A stretch of 64,000 nt of DNA, taken from contig NZ_FOPV01000007.1 in NCBI RefSeq assembly GCF_900113575.1, positions 62,001 through 126,000 on the forward strand, given 5' to 3'. The position numbers and the translations under genes are program-made. Every line of letters begins with the position of its first letter. Positions within the stretch are counted from its first letter, which is position 1. Of this stretch, positions 28,414 to 36,988 are shown piece after piece. The stretch is from Nitrosospira sp. Nsp14. GTDB taxonomy: Bacteria; Pseudomonadota; Gammaproteobacteria; Burkholderiales; Nitrosomonadaceae. Below the pieces are notes generated by a model, which searched no databases, was not told the DNA's origin, and worked only from the letters and a program-made list of their open reading frames with translations.

Positions 28414-29139
28414 ATGAAGCAGCTTCTGGTTGTGGTATTGGCATTTATTGCGGTCCCCGGGTTTGCCGGTAGGGCGGAGGCCGCTGCGCCTCGCGGGGTT
28501 CCCGACACGATGGCCGAACGCATGAAGCCCTGCACAATCTGCCATGGCACGGAAGACAGGGCGGGGCGGAATGCTTACTACCCGCGCATCGCGGGCAAGC
28601 CGAAGGGCTATCTGTTCAATCAGTTGCGCAATTTCCGCGACGGTCGCCGATATTACCGGCCCATGGCTTTGCTCCTGGCCAACGCGTCGGACCAGTATCT
28701 GCTGGAGATGGCCGATTATTTTGCAACGCTGAAGCAGCCCTATCCTCCACCTGAACGCACGGCGTTATCTCCTGCCGAAACCAGGCTCGCGGAGAAACTC
28801 ATCCGTCAGGGCGATGTGACGCGCAAGATACCGGCGTGCGTTGAGTGCCACGGCAAGCAGTTGATGGGCACTGACCCTTTTATCCCCGGGTTGCTGGGGT
28901 TGCCCCGCGTTTACCTGATTGCCCAGCTTGGCGCCTGGAAGACCGGCGGATTGATACGTGGACAGACTCCGGACTGCATGTCGGATATCGCAAAACAGCT
29001 CACCTATGAAGAAATTAACGCCGTGGCGGCATGGCTCGCAGCACATCCCGTCGATGGAAGCATGGATGCGGCGGAATCGTTGCCGGTTGAGATTATGAAA
29101 CGTTGCGGCAGCATTGTACTTGGAGGCGCGCTGCAATGA
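28414..29139 (+). CDS. Periplasmic di-haem cytochrome c (c4-like)
   Basis: A 241-residue exported electron carrier. A signal peptide covers about residues 1-23. Two haem c sites are present: C40-x-x-C43-H44 ('CTICH') and C142-x-x-C145-H146 ('CVECH'), each in a domain of about 90-100 residues as in cytochrome c4/c553-type proteins. The ATG at 28414 gives a clean signal peptide; an in-frame start 57 bp earlier adds a tail without signal character. The stop overlaps the next gene's start (ATGA), so the two cytochromes are co-translated. Confidence 0.88.
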   Translation: MKQLLVVVLAFIAVPGFAGRAEAAAPRGVPDTMAERMKPCTICHGTEDRAGRNAYYPRIAGKPKGYLFNQLRNFRDGRRYYRPMALLLANASDQYLLEMADYFATLKQPYPPPERTALSPAETRLAEKLIRQGDVTRKIPACVECHGKQLMGTDPFIPGLLGLPRVYLIAQLGAWKTGGLIRGQTPDCMSDIAKQLTYEEINAVAAWLAAHPVDGSMDAAESLPVEIMKRCGSIVLGGALQ

Positions 29140-30452
29140 AGCTTGTCATGGGCGCAGCCGTGCTCGCTGGCGCCGCCAGTATCGCGCTCGGGGGATTTGC
29201 CGGTCTGGCATGGCTGGCGCCGGTACCGGCTGAGGCGGCGCCGGCGGCAAGGGAAGCGAAGACGGGTAAGGCGATATTGGCGGAACAACGCCGCGCCCGC
29301 GGCGCCTATCTTGCCCGTGCGGCGAATTGCATGGGGTGTCATACCGCGCAGGGAGGACGTGCCTACGCCGGGGGCCGCAGTTTATCCACGCCCTTTGGCA
29401 CGTTCATCACGCCTAATATCACCCCTGACAAGGCCACCGGAATCGGACACTGGAACGAAGACGATTTCTGGGGAGCGATGCACGAGGGAAAGTCGCGCGA
29501 CGGGCGTCCTCTCTATCCCGCATTTCCGTATACCGAGTACACCAAGGTCACCCGTGAGGACGCCGATGCGATTTTCGTTCATCTTCAGGCGCTGGCGCCG
29601 GTCCCGCAAAAAAACCCGCCCAGCCGTATAAACTTCCCTTATGACTTTCAGCCATTGCTGAGTCTCTGGCGCATGGTCTACTTCAAGCCGGGCACTTTCC
29701 AGCCTGAGCCCGACAAGAGCGCCGAGTGGAACCGTGGAGCGTATCTGGTGCAAGGACTTGGGCATTGCAGCGCTTGCCATGCCGAACGGGATCCGTTGGG
29801 CGGCATTGGAGCGACGGTGGGCGGCGAGGCGGCGGGTGGGGGTCAAATCATGGGAACGAACTGGTACGCCCCATCGTTGAATGGCCGCCATGAGGCCGGC
29901 ACCGCCTCATGGCCGCTGGAGGAAATCATTCAGCTGCTTACCACCGGCGTTTCCCAGAGAGCAACCACGTCCGGGCCCATGGCGGAAGTCGTCGGCCAGA
30001 GCCTGCAACACCTGACCAAGGCGGATGCGCGCGCGATGGCGGTTTACCTCAAATCATTACCCGAGAGCAAGCCGACTCCCCCGGTATCTGCTCCAGCACG
30101 CACTGAGCAAGCCGAAGCCTGGCTACAGCAAGGCGTCAGAATCTACAAGAAACATTGCGAGGATTGCCATGGCGCTTCCGGCGAAGGCGCCTCTGGCATT
30201 TATCCAGCGTTGGCGGGCAACCGGGCCGTGACCATGAATCCGCCCATCAACGCTATCCGCAGCGTTCTCAATGGGGGTTACCCGCCGTCCACCACCGGCA
30301 ATCCGCGCCCTTACGGCATGCCCCCATATGCCCAGGTCCTGAGCGACGCCGAGGTTGCCCAGGTGTTGTCCTATATACGTAATGCATGGGGTAACCGCGC
30401 CAGCATGGTGACGACACCACAGGTCGACAAAAGCCGCATAGGCATCCACTGA
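29136..30452 (+). CDS. Tri-haem cytochrome c, alcohol/gluconate dehydrogenase cytochrome-subunit type
   Basis: A 438-residue exported protein with three haem c sites: C65/C68/H69 ('CMGCH'), C211/C214/H215 ('CSACH') and C341/C344/H345 ('CEDCH'). 'GTFITPNITPDKATGIGHW' and 'FWGAMHEGKSRDGRPLYPAF' are hallmarks of the cytochrome subunit of membrane-bound PQQ- or FAD-dependent dehydrogenases. No dehydrogenase gene is next to it, only the di-haem cytochrome upstream, so it may pass electrons between unknown partners and a terminal oxidase. The ATG at 29136 follows GGAGG; a longer frame from 29103 lies in the previous gene. Confidence 0.88.
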   Translation: MKLVMGAAVLAGAASIALGGFAGLAWLAPVPAEAAPAAREAKTGKAILAEQRRARGAYLARAANCMGCHTAQGGRAYAGGRSLSTPFGTFITPNITPDKATGIGHWNEDDFWGAMHEGKSRDGRPLYPAFPYTEYTKVTREDADAIFVHLQALAPVPQKNPPSRINFPYDFQPLLSLWRMVYFKPGTFQPEPDKSAEWNRGAYLVQGLGHCSACHAERDPLGGIGATVGGEAAGGGQIMGTNWYAPSLNGRHEAGTASWPLEEIIQLLTTGVSQRATTSGPMAEVVGQSLQHLTKADARAMAVYLKSLPESKPTPPVSAPARTEQAEAWLQQGVRIYKKHCEDCHGASGEGASGIYPALAGNRAVTMNPPINAIRSVLNGGYPPSTTGNPRPYGMPPYAQVLSDAEVAQVLSYIRNAWGNRASMVTTPQVDKSRIGIH

Positions 30453-30463
30453 GACTGAATCAA

Positions 30464-30500
30464 CTGACCCCGCCATCTCCGGAAGGGTGGGGTTATTCAT
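30464..30500 (+). terminator. Probable terminator hairpin after the cytochrome operon
   Basis: ACCCCGCC (from 30467) pairs imperfectly with GGGTGGGGT (to 30493), followed by TATTC. It lies just past the tri-haem cytochrome stop. The T-run is weak, so termination is likely but not certain. Confidence 0.4.
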
Positions 30501-30518
30501 GGGCGGATTGATACTCCG

Positions 30519-30549
30519 CAGTGAGAGGAGAGGATCATTCCTCTCACTG
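30519..30549. repeat. Perfect 11-bp inverted repeat
   Basis: CAGTGAGAGGA at 30519-30529 and TCCTCTCACTG at 30539-30549 form a perfect stem with a 9-base loop. It lies between convergent genes (cytochrome operon and the Pro/Asp-rich gene) and may act as a bidirectional terminator or mRNA-stabilising stem; no T-run is present. Confidence 0.55.
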
Positions 30550-30625
30550 CCGTCTTAGGCCGCAGCGGGCAGTCGTGGGGCAGAAGTGAGCAGGAGCTAG
30601 CCTGCCACCTGGTTTGGCTGGGCTG

Positions 30626-30880
30626 TCAGAGCAGAGGTTCGTCCGCTGGGTCCACAATCGGATCTCCGGGTGAGGGGTCCGGATCGATGGGGCGTGGGTC
30701 TACCGGCTTGTCGGGATCGAATGGCTGGGGATCTTCGCGTGGCTTATCTGGATCGATCGGACGAGGCGGGTCCTGTACCGGCTTATCCGGGGCCGGATCC
30801 GGCCGGGGTCCCGGGCTGGGCCGATCCGGCCGATCTGTGCGCCCCGGCCCATCCGGCCGGTTTTGGGAAGAATTAATCAT
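30626..30880 (-). CDS. Small Pro/Asp-rich repeat protein
   Basis: An 84-residue protein from the ATG at 30880, which has GGGAGA as ribosome-binding site; a longer frame from 30955 is not needed. Almost the whole sequence is Pro, Asp, Arg and Lys in irregular 'DPDKP' and 'DPxPxDP' units, with no signal peptide and no hydrophobic segment. It would be an unfolded, mostly acidic chain. No function recognised. The repeat encodes direct DNA repeats of GGATC/CGGCTTATC type in the window's plus strand. Confidence 0.5.
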   Translation of the reverse strand: MINSSQNRPDGPGRTDRPDRPSPGPRPDPAPDKPVQDPPRPIDPDKPREDPQPFDPDKPVDPRPIDPDPSPGDPIVDPADEPLL

Positions 30881-31060
30881 GGCGATATCTCCCGAATATT
30901 TCGGCAAGGAATAGTTGGAGCCAACAATGTGCCCGAATGAGCGCATCTCTGCCATTTTTTCCTGATTAGAGCGATGAGCTCGGGCGTGACTCGCTAAGAC
31001 TGGTTGAGCTCATCGGCCAGCATTGATCACGCGCCGTGCCGCTCCGGTATGCGCCAGGGA

Positions 31061-31498
31061 TCAGCGTTTGATCTGGCCGCGTATCTCGCCGCCTTTATGC
31101 GCGTTGCTATGGACGTTAACGTAAAGGCCGCCTGCCTTGGCCGCATCGTATTGCGCGTCCGTCAACTTCGCGCCGCTTGGGATCGACCACTCGTTCTCAC
31201 CGGTCTTTTCGAGAGGGATGATAGGATCGCCCGTTTTGCCGGTGGGCGCTTCATGGATATGCACACCTGAAGGCTTGATGTCGATAACCGTTATCGTGCC
31301 TTTGATGCTTTTATCATCCGCGACCGTGATGGTGCCGCTTCCGGATGCCGAAGTCTGGACCGGAGGCACTTCCTGGTCACCACTCAGGTTAACCTTCATT
31401 TCGCCCGCGGTAGCCATACCTGAGGGGCCAGCCATTGCGGTAACCAAAAATATGACAACTGCCAAGGCATAGCGCGACTGGAACGGGTTTATGCTCAT
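31061..31498 (-). CDS. Exported CHRD-domain protein
   Basis: A 145-residue protein with a signal peptide (about residues 1-32) and one CHRD domain. The diagnostic pieces are 'LSGDQEVPPVQTSASGSG', 'HIHEAPTGKTG' and 'YVNVHSNAHKGGEIRGQI'. CHRD domains are extracytoplasmic beta-folds first seen in chordin; their bacterial role is unknown. The ATG has AAGGAG upstream. It stands alone on the minus strand. Confidence 0.88.
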   Translation of the reverse strand: MSINPFQSRYALAVVIFLVTAMAGPSGMATAGEMKVNLSGDQEVPPVQTSASGSGTITVADDKSIKGTITVIDIKPSGVHIHEAPTGKTGDPIIPLEKTGENEWSIPSGAKLTDAQYDAAKAGGLYVNVHSNAHKGGEIRGQIKR

Positions 31499-31769
31499 TG
31501 AATTATCTCCTTCAGTGGACAGGTTTATTGACGATGATATCCGCTTGAGTGGTTCTGGGATTTCATGCTTCCACGTATTCCGCTTTTCACCTCAGGCGGC
31601 GTATCGTGGCGGTAGGGTAATGTGCGGCCAATGTGTGGCGGTGGATACTACCGATGTCTTGGGATTCTACTTCTTCGTTCAGGATGAGTCCGTACGGTAG
31701 CGTACGTAAGTAAGCGATTCTCGTTTAGGTTTGTCTCCGTATTAATCCGTACCTGCCGTCTTTATCAGC

Positions 31770-32261
31770 CTATTTGACCGGTATGGGACTCGACCGCGTC
31801 ACGGGAACGGCGGTCACGCTGTTTTGCGGGCTGCCTTCTATGAGCCTGTCCGAGTAGGTGAGATAAACCAGCGCGTTGCGTTTAGTATCAACGACCCGAA
31901 CAACGTGCAGGCGCTTGAACAGGATCGACATGCGTTCGGTGAAAACATCTTCCTGTCGTGGAAGCCGCTCGGTGAAATGCAGGACTTCGGCGACCTGCCG
32001 GCAGGCGATGGACGCCTCCGCTCGGTCTTCCGCCAGACCAACCGTTCCTTTCATGCCGCCGGTGCGGGCGCGCGAAACAAAGCATGTCACCCCCTGCACC
32101 TTGGGGTCGTCATAGGCTTCGATCACCACGCGGTCGTCCTTTCCCAGCCAGCGGAACGCGGTATCCACTTCGCCGATCATTTCGGCTTGTGCGCCGACTG
32201 CGGGGAGCGCGCAGAGGAACGCCAAAACCAGTGTTCGGATAGTGTGCCGGTCTTTCTTCAT
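31770..32261 (-). CDS. creA: CreA family exported protein
   Basis: A 163-residue protein with a signal peptide (about 1-26, ending 'GAQA') and the CreA domain: 'IGEVDTAFRWLGKDDRVVIE', 'VQGVTCFVSRARTGG', 'SIACRQV' and 'LVYLTYSDRLIEGSP'. Length is the family norm. CreA proteins are conserved periplasmic proteins without an established function. It lies downstream of the phosphatase gene on the same strand. Confidence 0.9.
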   Translation of the reverse strand: MKKDRHTIRTLVLAFLCALPAVGAQAEMIGEVDTAFRWLGKDDRVVIEAYDDPKVQGVTCFVSRARTGGMKGTVGLAEDRAEASIACRQVAEVLHFTERLPRQEDVFTERMSILFKRLHVVRVVDTKRNALVYLTYSDRLIEGSPQNSVTAVPVTRSSPIPVK

Positions 32262-32303
32262 ACCTTGAATCCTCGTGAAAAATGTGTCGATCAGATTTCT
32301 TCT

Positions 32304-33887
32304 TCAGGCAGGTCGCCCGATTTTTCCCACCGATGCTTTCGGCATTTCGAAATTAACCGGGAGTATGACCTGGGTATAGGGGTAACGCTGCCCCTCGACG
32401 TGCCAATTGGCCCAGATGCGGCGCTGTGCGTCCGGTTCCAGCGCCAGCCAGTTGCGCGCGCCGATATAGAATTGTCGTGTTCCAGGGAATTCGAGCATGA
32501 CCGAACTGATGTCCCGATCGGCCGACATCTCCTTGCCTACGACGTTTTCCAGAAAGAACAGCGCCGCCCCCTGCGGCGGTGGATGAATGATTCCGGATGA
32601 GGTCAGCTGGAGAATATCCTGATTTGTTCCTCCGTTGCTACGCAGATCGCGTATGACGCCAAGGGCGCCTACGTGCACATCACCGGAGAGGAGCGTGACG
32701 CGGTTTTGCCGCGAGCCGGAGAAATCCAGCAGACGATGGATCAGGCGTAGCCGCTCCTGCTTGTGCGGCGTGCTGTTCCATTGGTCGCGGAGGTCATCTT
32801 CCAACTCCTGCTGGCCGGGGAAGATCGATAACGCTTTTTCCAGTTCGGTAAAATCGGGATGGACCACCGGTATGGAGCTCATCACCAGCAGATGGGTGCA
32901 TTCGCCGGTCAGGGTGTCGAGCCAGTCGTACGCCGCTTTCCACGAAGCCTGTGAAATGACCTCGCTATCGCTCCGCTCGCTGCGCATGTCCAGCGCCAGG
33001 ATCGCCAGCGGCCCGAGGTTCAGCCCCTGGCTGAAAGCCTGCTGCCCCGGGATTTTCGCGGGATGGGCCTCGTCCTTGGCAAGCTGAAGCTGGAACAGCG
33101 AAAAAGAGGCCCGTGCGCTTGCAAAAAGTCCCTGATATACGTCCGACGCCTGCAGCCCTGGATCGTACGAGCCCCATCCGTCAAAGATATCGTGGTCATC
33201 CCACATCATGAAGGTGGGAATGCTGGCGAACAGTTCTTTCAGCTCCTTCTGCCCCCATCGCTTCACATAGAGCTCGCGATAGAAATGCTCGACCGCTCTC
33301 GCCATCTCCGGGGTGTAAGGATGGGCTATTTTTTCCTGCCGGGGCAGGGGGAGCCAGTCGTGCAGCTGGGAAAGCGTGTCGAACATGGAATCCGCGTATA
33401 CCTGATCACCTCCCATCAGCAGCAGGTGATACGGGCTGCCTTCATGCTGGCGGACAAGGTTTCGCACCATCCCATAGGGGTCCTCCGTTTTCTGCATCAG
33501 CTTGTTCGATGAAAACCCGGTGCATGAGGTGTAGGCTATATTGGGTATCGCGCCTTTCGCCGGAACGTGAAATTCCCAACCGGACCCTTCATCTTCGATG
33601 CCTTCTATGCGATAGCTGATTTTCTGCGGATTTTGGTTAAGCGTTACGCCAAAATCAAACCGCCATACTTGCCTTGCGGGAGTGGCATCGGGGAATGTGG
33701 CCAGTAATGTCGCCGTCGCCTTTGTAGAGGCGGTGGCCGGGGCTGCGCCTGTACCGGCGGCTTGCCATTCGAGTGACGGATCATTTTCGCCGCTGTCGCG
33801 GACGATCAGCACGGACACGCGCCATTGCCGTTTGGTATCTCCCTTCAAGCCCCTGAACGAGAGGATGGGCCCCAGCTTTAACCCCAT
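32304..33887 (-). CDS. PhoD-like alkaline phosphatase/phosphodiesterase
   Basis: A 527-residue metallophosphatase of the PhoD family. The N-terminal beta domain (about 1-125) is followed by the catalytic domain with 'LLLMGGDQVYADSMFD', 'IPTFMMWDDHDIFDGWG' and 'VTLLSGDVHVGALG', which supply the metal-binding Asp and His residues. No signal peptide or Tat motif is visible, unlike secreted PhoD, so it may be cytoplasmic or exported with a partner. AAGGAG precedes the ATG. It begins 18 bp after the peroxidase gene stop, so the two form an operon with the small upstream gene. Confidence 0.87.
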   Translation of the reverse strand: MGLKLGPILSFRGLKGDTKRQWRVSVLIVRDSGENDPSLEWQAAGTGAAPATASTKATATLLATFPDATPARQVWRFDFGVTLNQNPQKISYRIEGIEDEGSGWEFHVPAKGAIPNIAYTSCTGFSSNKLMQKTEDPYGMVRNLVRQHEGSPYHLLLMGGDQVYADSMFDTLSQLHDWLPLPRQEKIAHPYTPEMARAVEHFYRELYVKRWGQKELKELFASIPTFMMWDDHDIFDGWGSYDPGLQASDVYQGLFASARASFSLFQLQLAKDEAHPAKIPGQQAFSQGLNLGPLAILALDMRSERSDSEVISQASWKAAYDWLDTLTGECTHLLVMSSIPVVHPDFTELEKALSIFPGQQELEDDLRDQWNSTPHKQERLRLIHRLLDFSGSRQNRVTLLSGDVHVGALGVIRDLRSNGGTNQDILQLTSSGIIHPPPQGAALFFLENVVGKEMSADRDISSVMLEFPGTRQFYIGARNWLALEPDAQRRIWANWHVEGQRYPYTQVILPVNFEMPKASVGKIGRPA

Positions 33888-33904
33888 GTGGATTCTCCTT
33901 CATA

Positions 33905-35380
33905 TTAATCACTGCCATACTCGGTGTATTTGCGGATCGGTAACGTACAGTATAGGTTGTGCCCGCGATGCACGTGGTATGTTTGGGGCAGGCACGGTAT
34001 CAGGCTGGAATCGGAGAACAAACCAGAAATATAACGGATTGCGGTGGCGCTGGGCAGAAAACAATAGGCCCCGCCCCGGGTGGTGACAAAACTGGAAAGC
34101 CCGGATACTTCGAGAGGCCGCTTCTGGCCCGGCATGGGAATAAGGAAAGTCGCGCCTGAGACTGAATTATTTCCAATAATGGGGTCCCGGGTGTCGCGCA
34201 GCCCAGGCGCGAAGCTCCCCTTATTGGCCCAGTCCGACATTAGAAATTCGAACTGATCCTTGAGACTGACGCCGATGAACAAACCCAGCAGTCCGCGCTC
34301 GATCCCGTCTCCGGGATTCAACGCATCGTAGGGCGGGCCATAAGGCAAGCCGCGGCGGATAATGCGGCGCTTGAGGCCGCTGCTGCCAGCGACAGCGGAA
34401 CTGCGCGGATTCATGCGACGGATATGCGATCCCAGCGGGCAGCGATAGCCGCGCCTGTCATCGAACGCATCCGGTACGCTGTCGCTAGGCACGTAGTCGA
34501 AGCTGTTACGTTCTTCCAGCGGAATTTGCTCGCCCGGTGAGTCCGGCGAGAGGGACAATGGCACGCCGTTTCGCCAACGACCGCAGAGCTTGGCGGCGAT
34601 CAGTTCGCGGTCCAACCCGGTCTGGATTGCGGCGTCGGTCAGGAATTGCTCGAAGCCGTTGCAATCCTGGGCAAGGATGCGAAACGCGGCAAAGCTGCCA
34701 TTTTCACCGAGCGCGGGCGGTATGGGCACCGGGTAGGTGAAGTCTGCATACTGGCTGGGATGGCCGAGCACGAATTCTCCCGCTGGCGCTCTAGGCAGCA
34801 CATCCGGCATGGCTGGCGGGAGGCCGCCATCGATAGTGGGTTGAGCGAAACCATCGCGATACCCGAAGTGCGCCTTGCTTTCCGGCAGACTGCGCGCTTC
34901 GTGCACGGATAGCTCGTATAGGGCCCCGCTGCCGGAATACGTGGCCCTGAGCTGGGTGGTAACCTGCTCTAGGACGTCGTCCGCCTGTGCGAAAAGGAAG
35001 AGCAGGACATGGAGATCGGGGCTGGCAAGCTGGTCAATCCAGTTTTCGGGACTGCTTCGCCCGGTATCACCGACGCACTCGGCGCGCGCGGCGGCGCCAG
35101 CCACAAACTCTTCCGGGAACGAGGCAAGGGAGTCAGGTTGAAGCCCGAGCGCGGCAAGTCCTGCATAGGTCAGCCCGACGTTCAGGCAGTATAGCGGTTT
35201 GACGGTCCAGTCGGTTGCGGTAGCAAGCTGAGGAGAGTCTTGGGTGCCGCTAACGAGCTGGCCGAGGAATTGCCGGGCAGCCTGCGGCTGCGCAACCTTC
35301 AGGGCGAGTACGCGCAGCATCGGCATCGCGTACGTGCGAAGGATGAGTCCCTGGATAACTGCGTGCGCGAGCTCTGGCAT
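33905..35380 (-). CDS. DyP-type haem peroxidase
   Basis: A 491-residue dye-decolourising peroxidase. The distal GxxDG motif is present in 'FGYRDGFAQPTIDGG', and the C-terminal half has 'GYRCPLGSHIRRMNPR', which usually includes the proximal haem region. There is no signal peptide. It sits between a small gene of unknown function and the PhoD-like phosphatase. DyP enzymes are common cargo of family 1 encapsulins, but no family 1 shell gene is in the window and no C-terminal targeting peptide could be recognised. Confidence 0.88.
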   Translation of the reverse strand: MPELAHAVIQGLILRTYAMPMLRVLALKVAQPQAARQFLGQLVSGTQDSPQLATATDWTVKPLYCLNVGLTYAGLAALGLQPDSLASFPEEFVAGAAARAECVGDTGRSSPENWIDQLASPDLHVLLFLFAQADDVLEQVTTQLRATYSGSGALYELSVHEARSLPESKAHFGYRDGFAQPTIDGGLPPAMPDVLPRAPAGEFVLGHPSQYADFTYPVPIPPALGENGSFAAFRILAQDCNGFEQFLTDAAIQTGLDRELIAAKLCGRWRNGVPLSLSPDSPGEQIPLEERNSFDYVPSDSVPDAFDDRRGYRCPLGSHIRRMNPRSSAVAGSSGLKRRIIRRGLPYGPPYDALNPGDGIERGLLGLFIGVSLKDQFEFLMSDWANKGSFAPGLRDTRDPIIGNNSVSGATFLIPMPGQKRPLEVSGLSSFVTTRGGAYCFLPSATAIRYISGLFSDSSLIPCLPQTYHVHRGHNLYCTLPIRKYTEYGSD

Positions 35381-35505
35381 GGCGTCAGATTAGATCAGGA
35401 TAAGCCTGTGGTGGCGCCACGGGTAATTAGCATCTCTTGTCCCGTACGCAGACTGGAGGCGTAGCGCAGGCTTCCGCGTGCTGAATTAATGATGGGAGCA
35501 TGGGA

Positions 35506-36000
35506 TCAGATCTCTCCAAGCGCTGCCTGAATGTCCAGCACCGTCGCCCGCGGGTAGGCGCTGTAAAATGGTTCAATTGCACCGAGATCGTTGGCTTTGA
35601 CATATTCCCTGAACTGGCTGCGGTTGCGTTGAACCGGAAGCGGCGGTGCGCCTTCCATGTGCTGGAGAAGCACGTTGAAAATATCCCCGATCTCGTCGAT
35701 GAATTCGTTGAGATAATCATCGAACGATCCGTCATAGGTGGTGATGATCGCAAGCTTGGTGTTGTTTTCGAGAAATACGAAACGCGCGAAATGCACAATC
35801 TTGAGCTTGTCCAGTGCGATCCAGATCGGGTTTTGTTCTGGCGGTGCGGATTGAATTTCCTGAATGCGAGCGTTGAGCGCCTCGAAGTCTTCGGCTGACC
35901 GGATGGTCATGATCAAGGTCAACGGACTCTGGACAGGTTTTCGCCGGGCAGCGGTATTGGCGTCGCCGCGCTCGCCATCACCAAGGTCAAATAATCCCAT
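35506..36000 (-). CDS. Hypothetical protein at the head of the DyP-PhoD operon
   Basis: A 164-residue soluble protein with a mixed alpha/beta pattern, including 'ARFVFLENNTKLAIITTYDG' and 'DDYLNEFIDEIGDIFNVLLQ'. No signal peptide, membrane segment or recognised domain. GAGGAGA precedes the ATG. It is the first gene before the DyP peroxidase (125-bp gap). The 'FLENNTKLAIITTYDGSFD' segment resembles parts of proteins found beside haem peroxidases, but this is a weak impression. Confidence 0.65.
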   Translation of the reverse strand: MGLFDLGDGERGDANTAARRKPVQSPLTLIMTIRSAEDFEALNARIQEIQSAPPEQNPIWIALDKLKIVHFARFVFLENNTKLAIITTYDGSFDDYLNEFIDEIGDIFNVLLQHMEGAPPLPVQRNRSQFREYVKANDLGAIEPFYSAYPRATVLDIQAALGEI

Positions 36001-36280
36001 GTGATTTCTCCTCAGGTTGCTGCGTGATCAGAACCGGCTCCAGGTGTGCCGGGGCTTTATTATTGTCGCCGGTATGCGAAGCTGATCAGCCCAGCCGGTA
36101 TGGGCAACTACTTACATGATAGCGGTGCTATTTGAAGGGGCTTTAATGGAGTGCTGTGTCCCTTTAGGCCCATGGTTGTCACCGTAAGTTAGGCATTCAA
36201 AAAATAGCCAATAAGCTTTGCTCCAGCGCGCGATTGAGTGATAATAAACGACAACTCCCTACGCTGAAAACGGAATCGTG

Positions 36281-36925
36281 ATGAAAAGATTTGAAATCAC
36301 GTGTGCGGCTGTGCTTGTATGTCTGTTTATGGGCAATAGCGTCCTCGCCCAGGAGGAAAAGCAGCTCCACAGCGTAACTGCACCCGCCTTCGGTTCGAGC
36401 AGAAGCGGCGATTTGTCCAACCTTAAGAAAATTTCCATCCGGGTACAAAACGATGGTGAACAAATTACCATTGATGCGAGCTTTATTGTCCCGGTTGCGC
36501 CTCAGCAAGCCTGGGCGGTTTTAACGGATTTCGACAACATACCGAACTTTAATCCCGGCGTTCTATCGAGTAAAGTCACCGGCAGAACCGGAAATCGTGT
36601 GCAGGTTTCACAAAAGGCGGCCACAAAATACGGCTTCCTCACGTTCTCCTACGACTCAACGCGGGAAATCGATCTGGTTCCCTTCAGTAAAATACAGGAA
36701 CGCATGATCACCGGCCGCATGCGAAAATTGGAAGAGACGACGCAGCTATTTCCCGAAGGCGAGCATACGCGCATCACATACAACGCGGTTTTGATTCCCG
36801 GCACCTGGATCCCTCCCATGGTGGGAAATGCTTTTATAAAGCATGAGGCGCACCAGCAGTTCACGGAGCTCGTCAATGAGATGATCAGACGCAACCAGGT
36901 GAAAGTCGCCAGCCGTGAACCGTAG
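36281..36925 (+). CDS. Exported SRPBCC-fold (polyketide cyclase/dehydrase-like) protein
   Basis: A 214-residue protein with a signal peptide (about 1-23, ending 'VLAQ') and a START/SRPBCC domain from about residue 60, with 'VPVAPQQAWAVLTDFDNIPN' and 'TRITYNAVLIPGTWIPP'. The fold binds hydrophobic ligands; the ligand is unknown. The ATG at 36281 is preferred over an adjacent GTG. It stands alone. Confidence 0.8.
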   Translation: MKRFEITCAAVLVCLFMGNSVLAQEEKQLHSVTAPAFGSSRSGDLSNLKKISIRVQNDGEQITIDASFIVPVAPQQAWAVLTDFDNIPNFNPGVLSSKVTGRTGNRVQVSQKAATKYGFLTFSYDSTREIDLVPFSKIQERMITGRMRKLEETTQLFPEGEHTRITYNAVLIPGTWIPPMVGNAFIKHEAHQQFTELVNEMIRRNQVKVASREP

Positions 36926-36988
36926 TTGGCGAGATTCCTTCGTCATGTAGAAAGGTAGAATAGTACTGTATTTTTCCTTGCTGACGAT

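Noticed and set aside
33905-35380. DyP peroxidase as cargo of the encapsulin at 4521-5456
   Set aside because: The shell is family 2A, whose known cargo is the adjacent desulfurase; the peroxidase lies 29 kb away and shows no recognisable targeting sequence.
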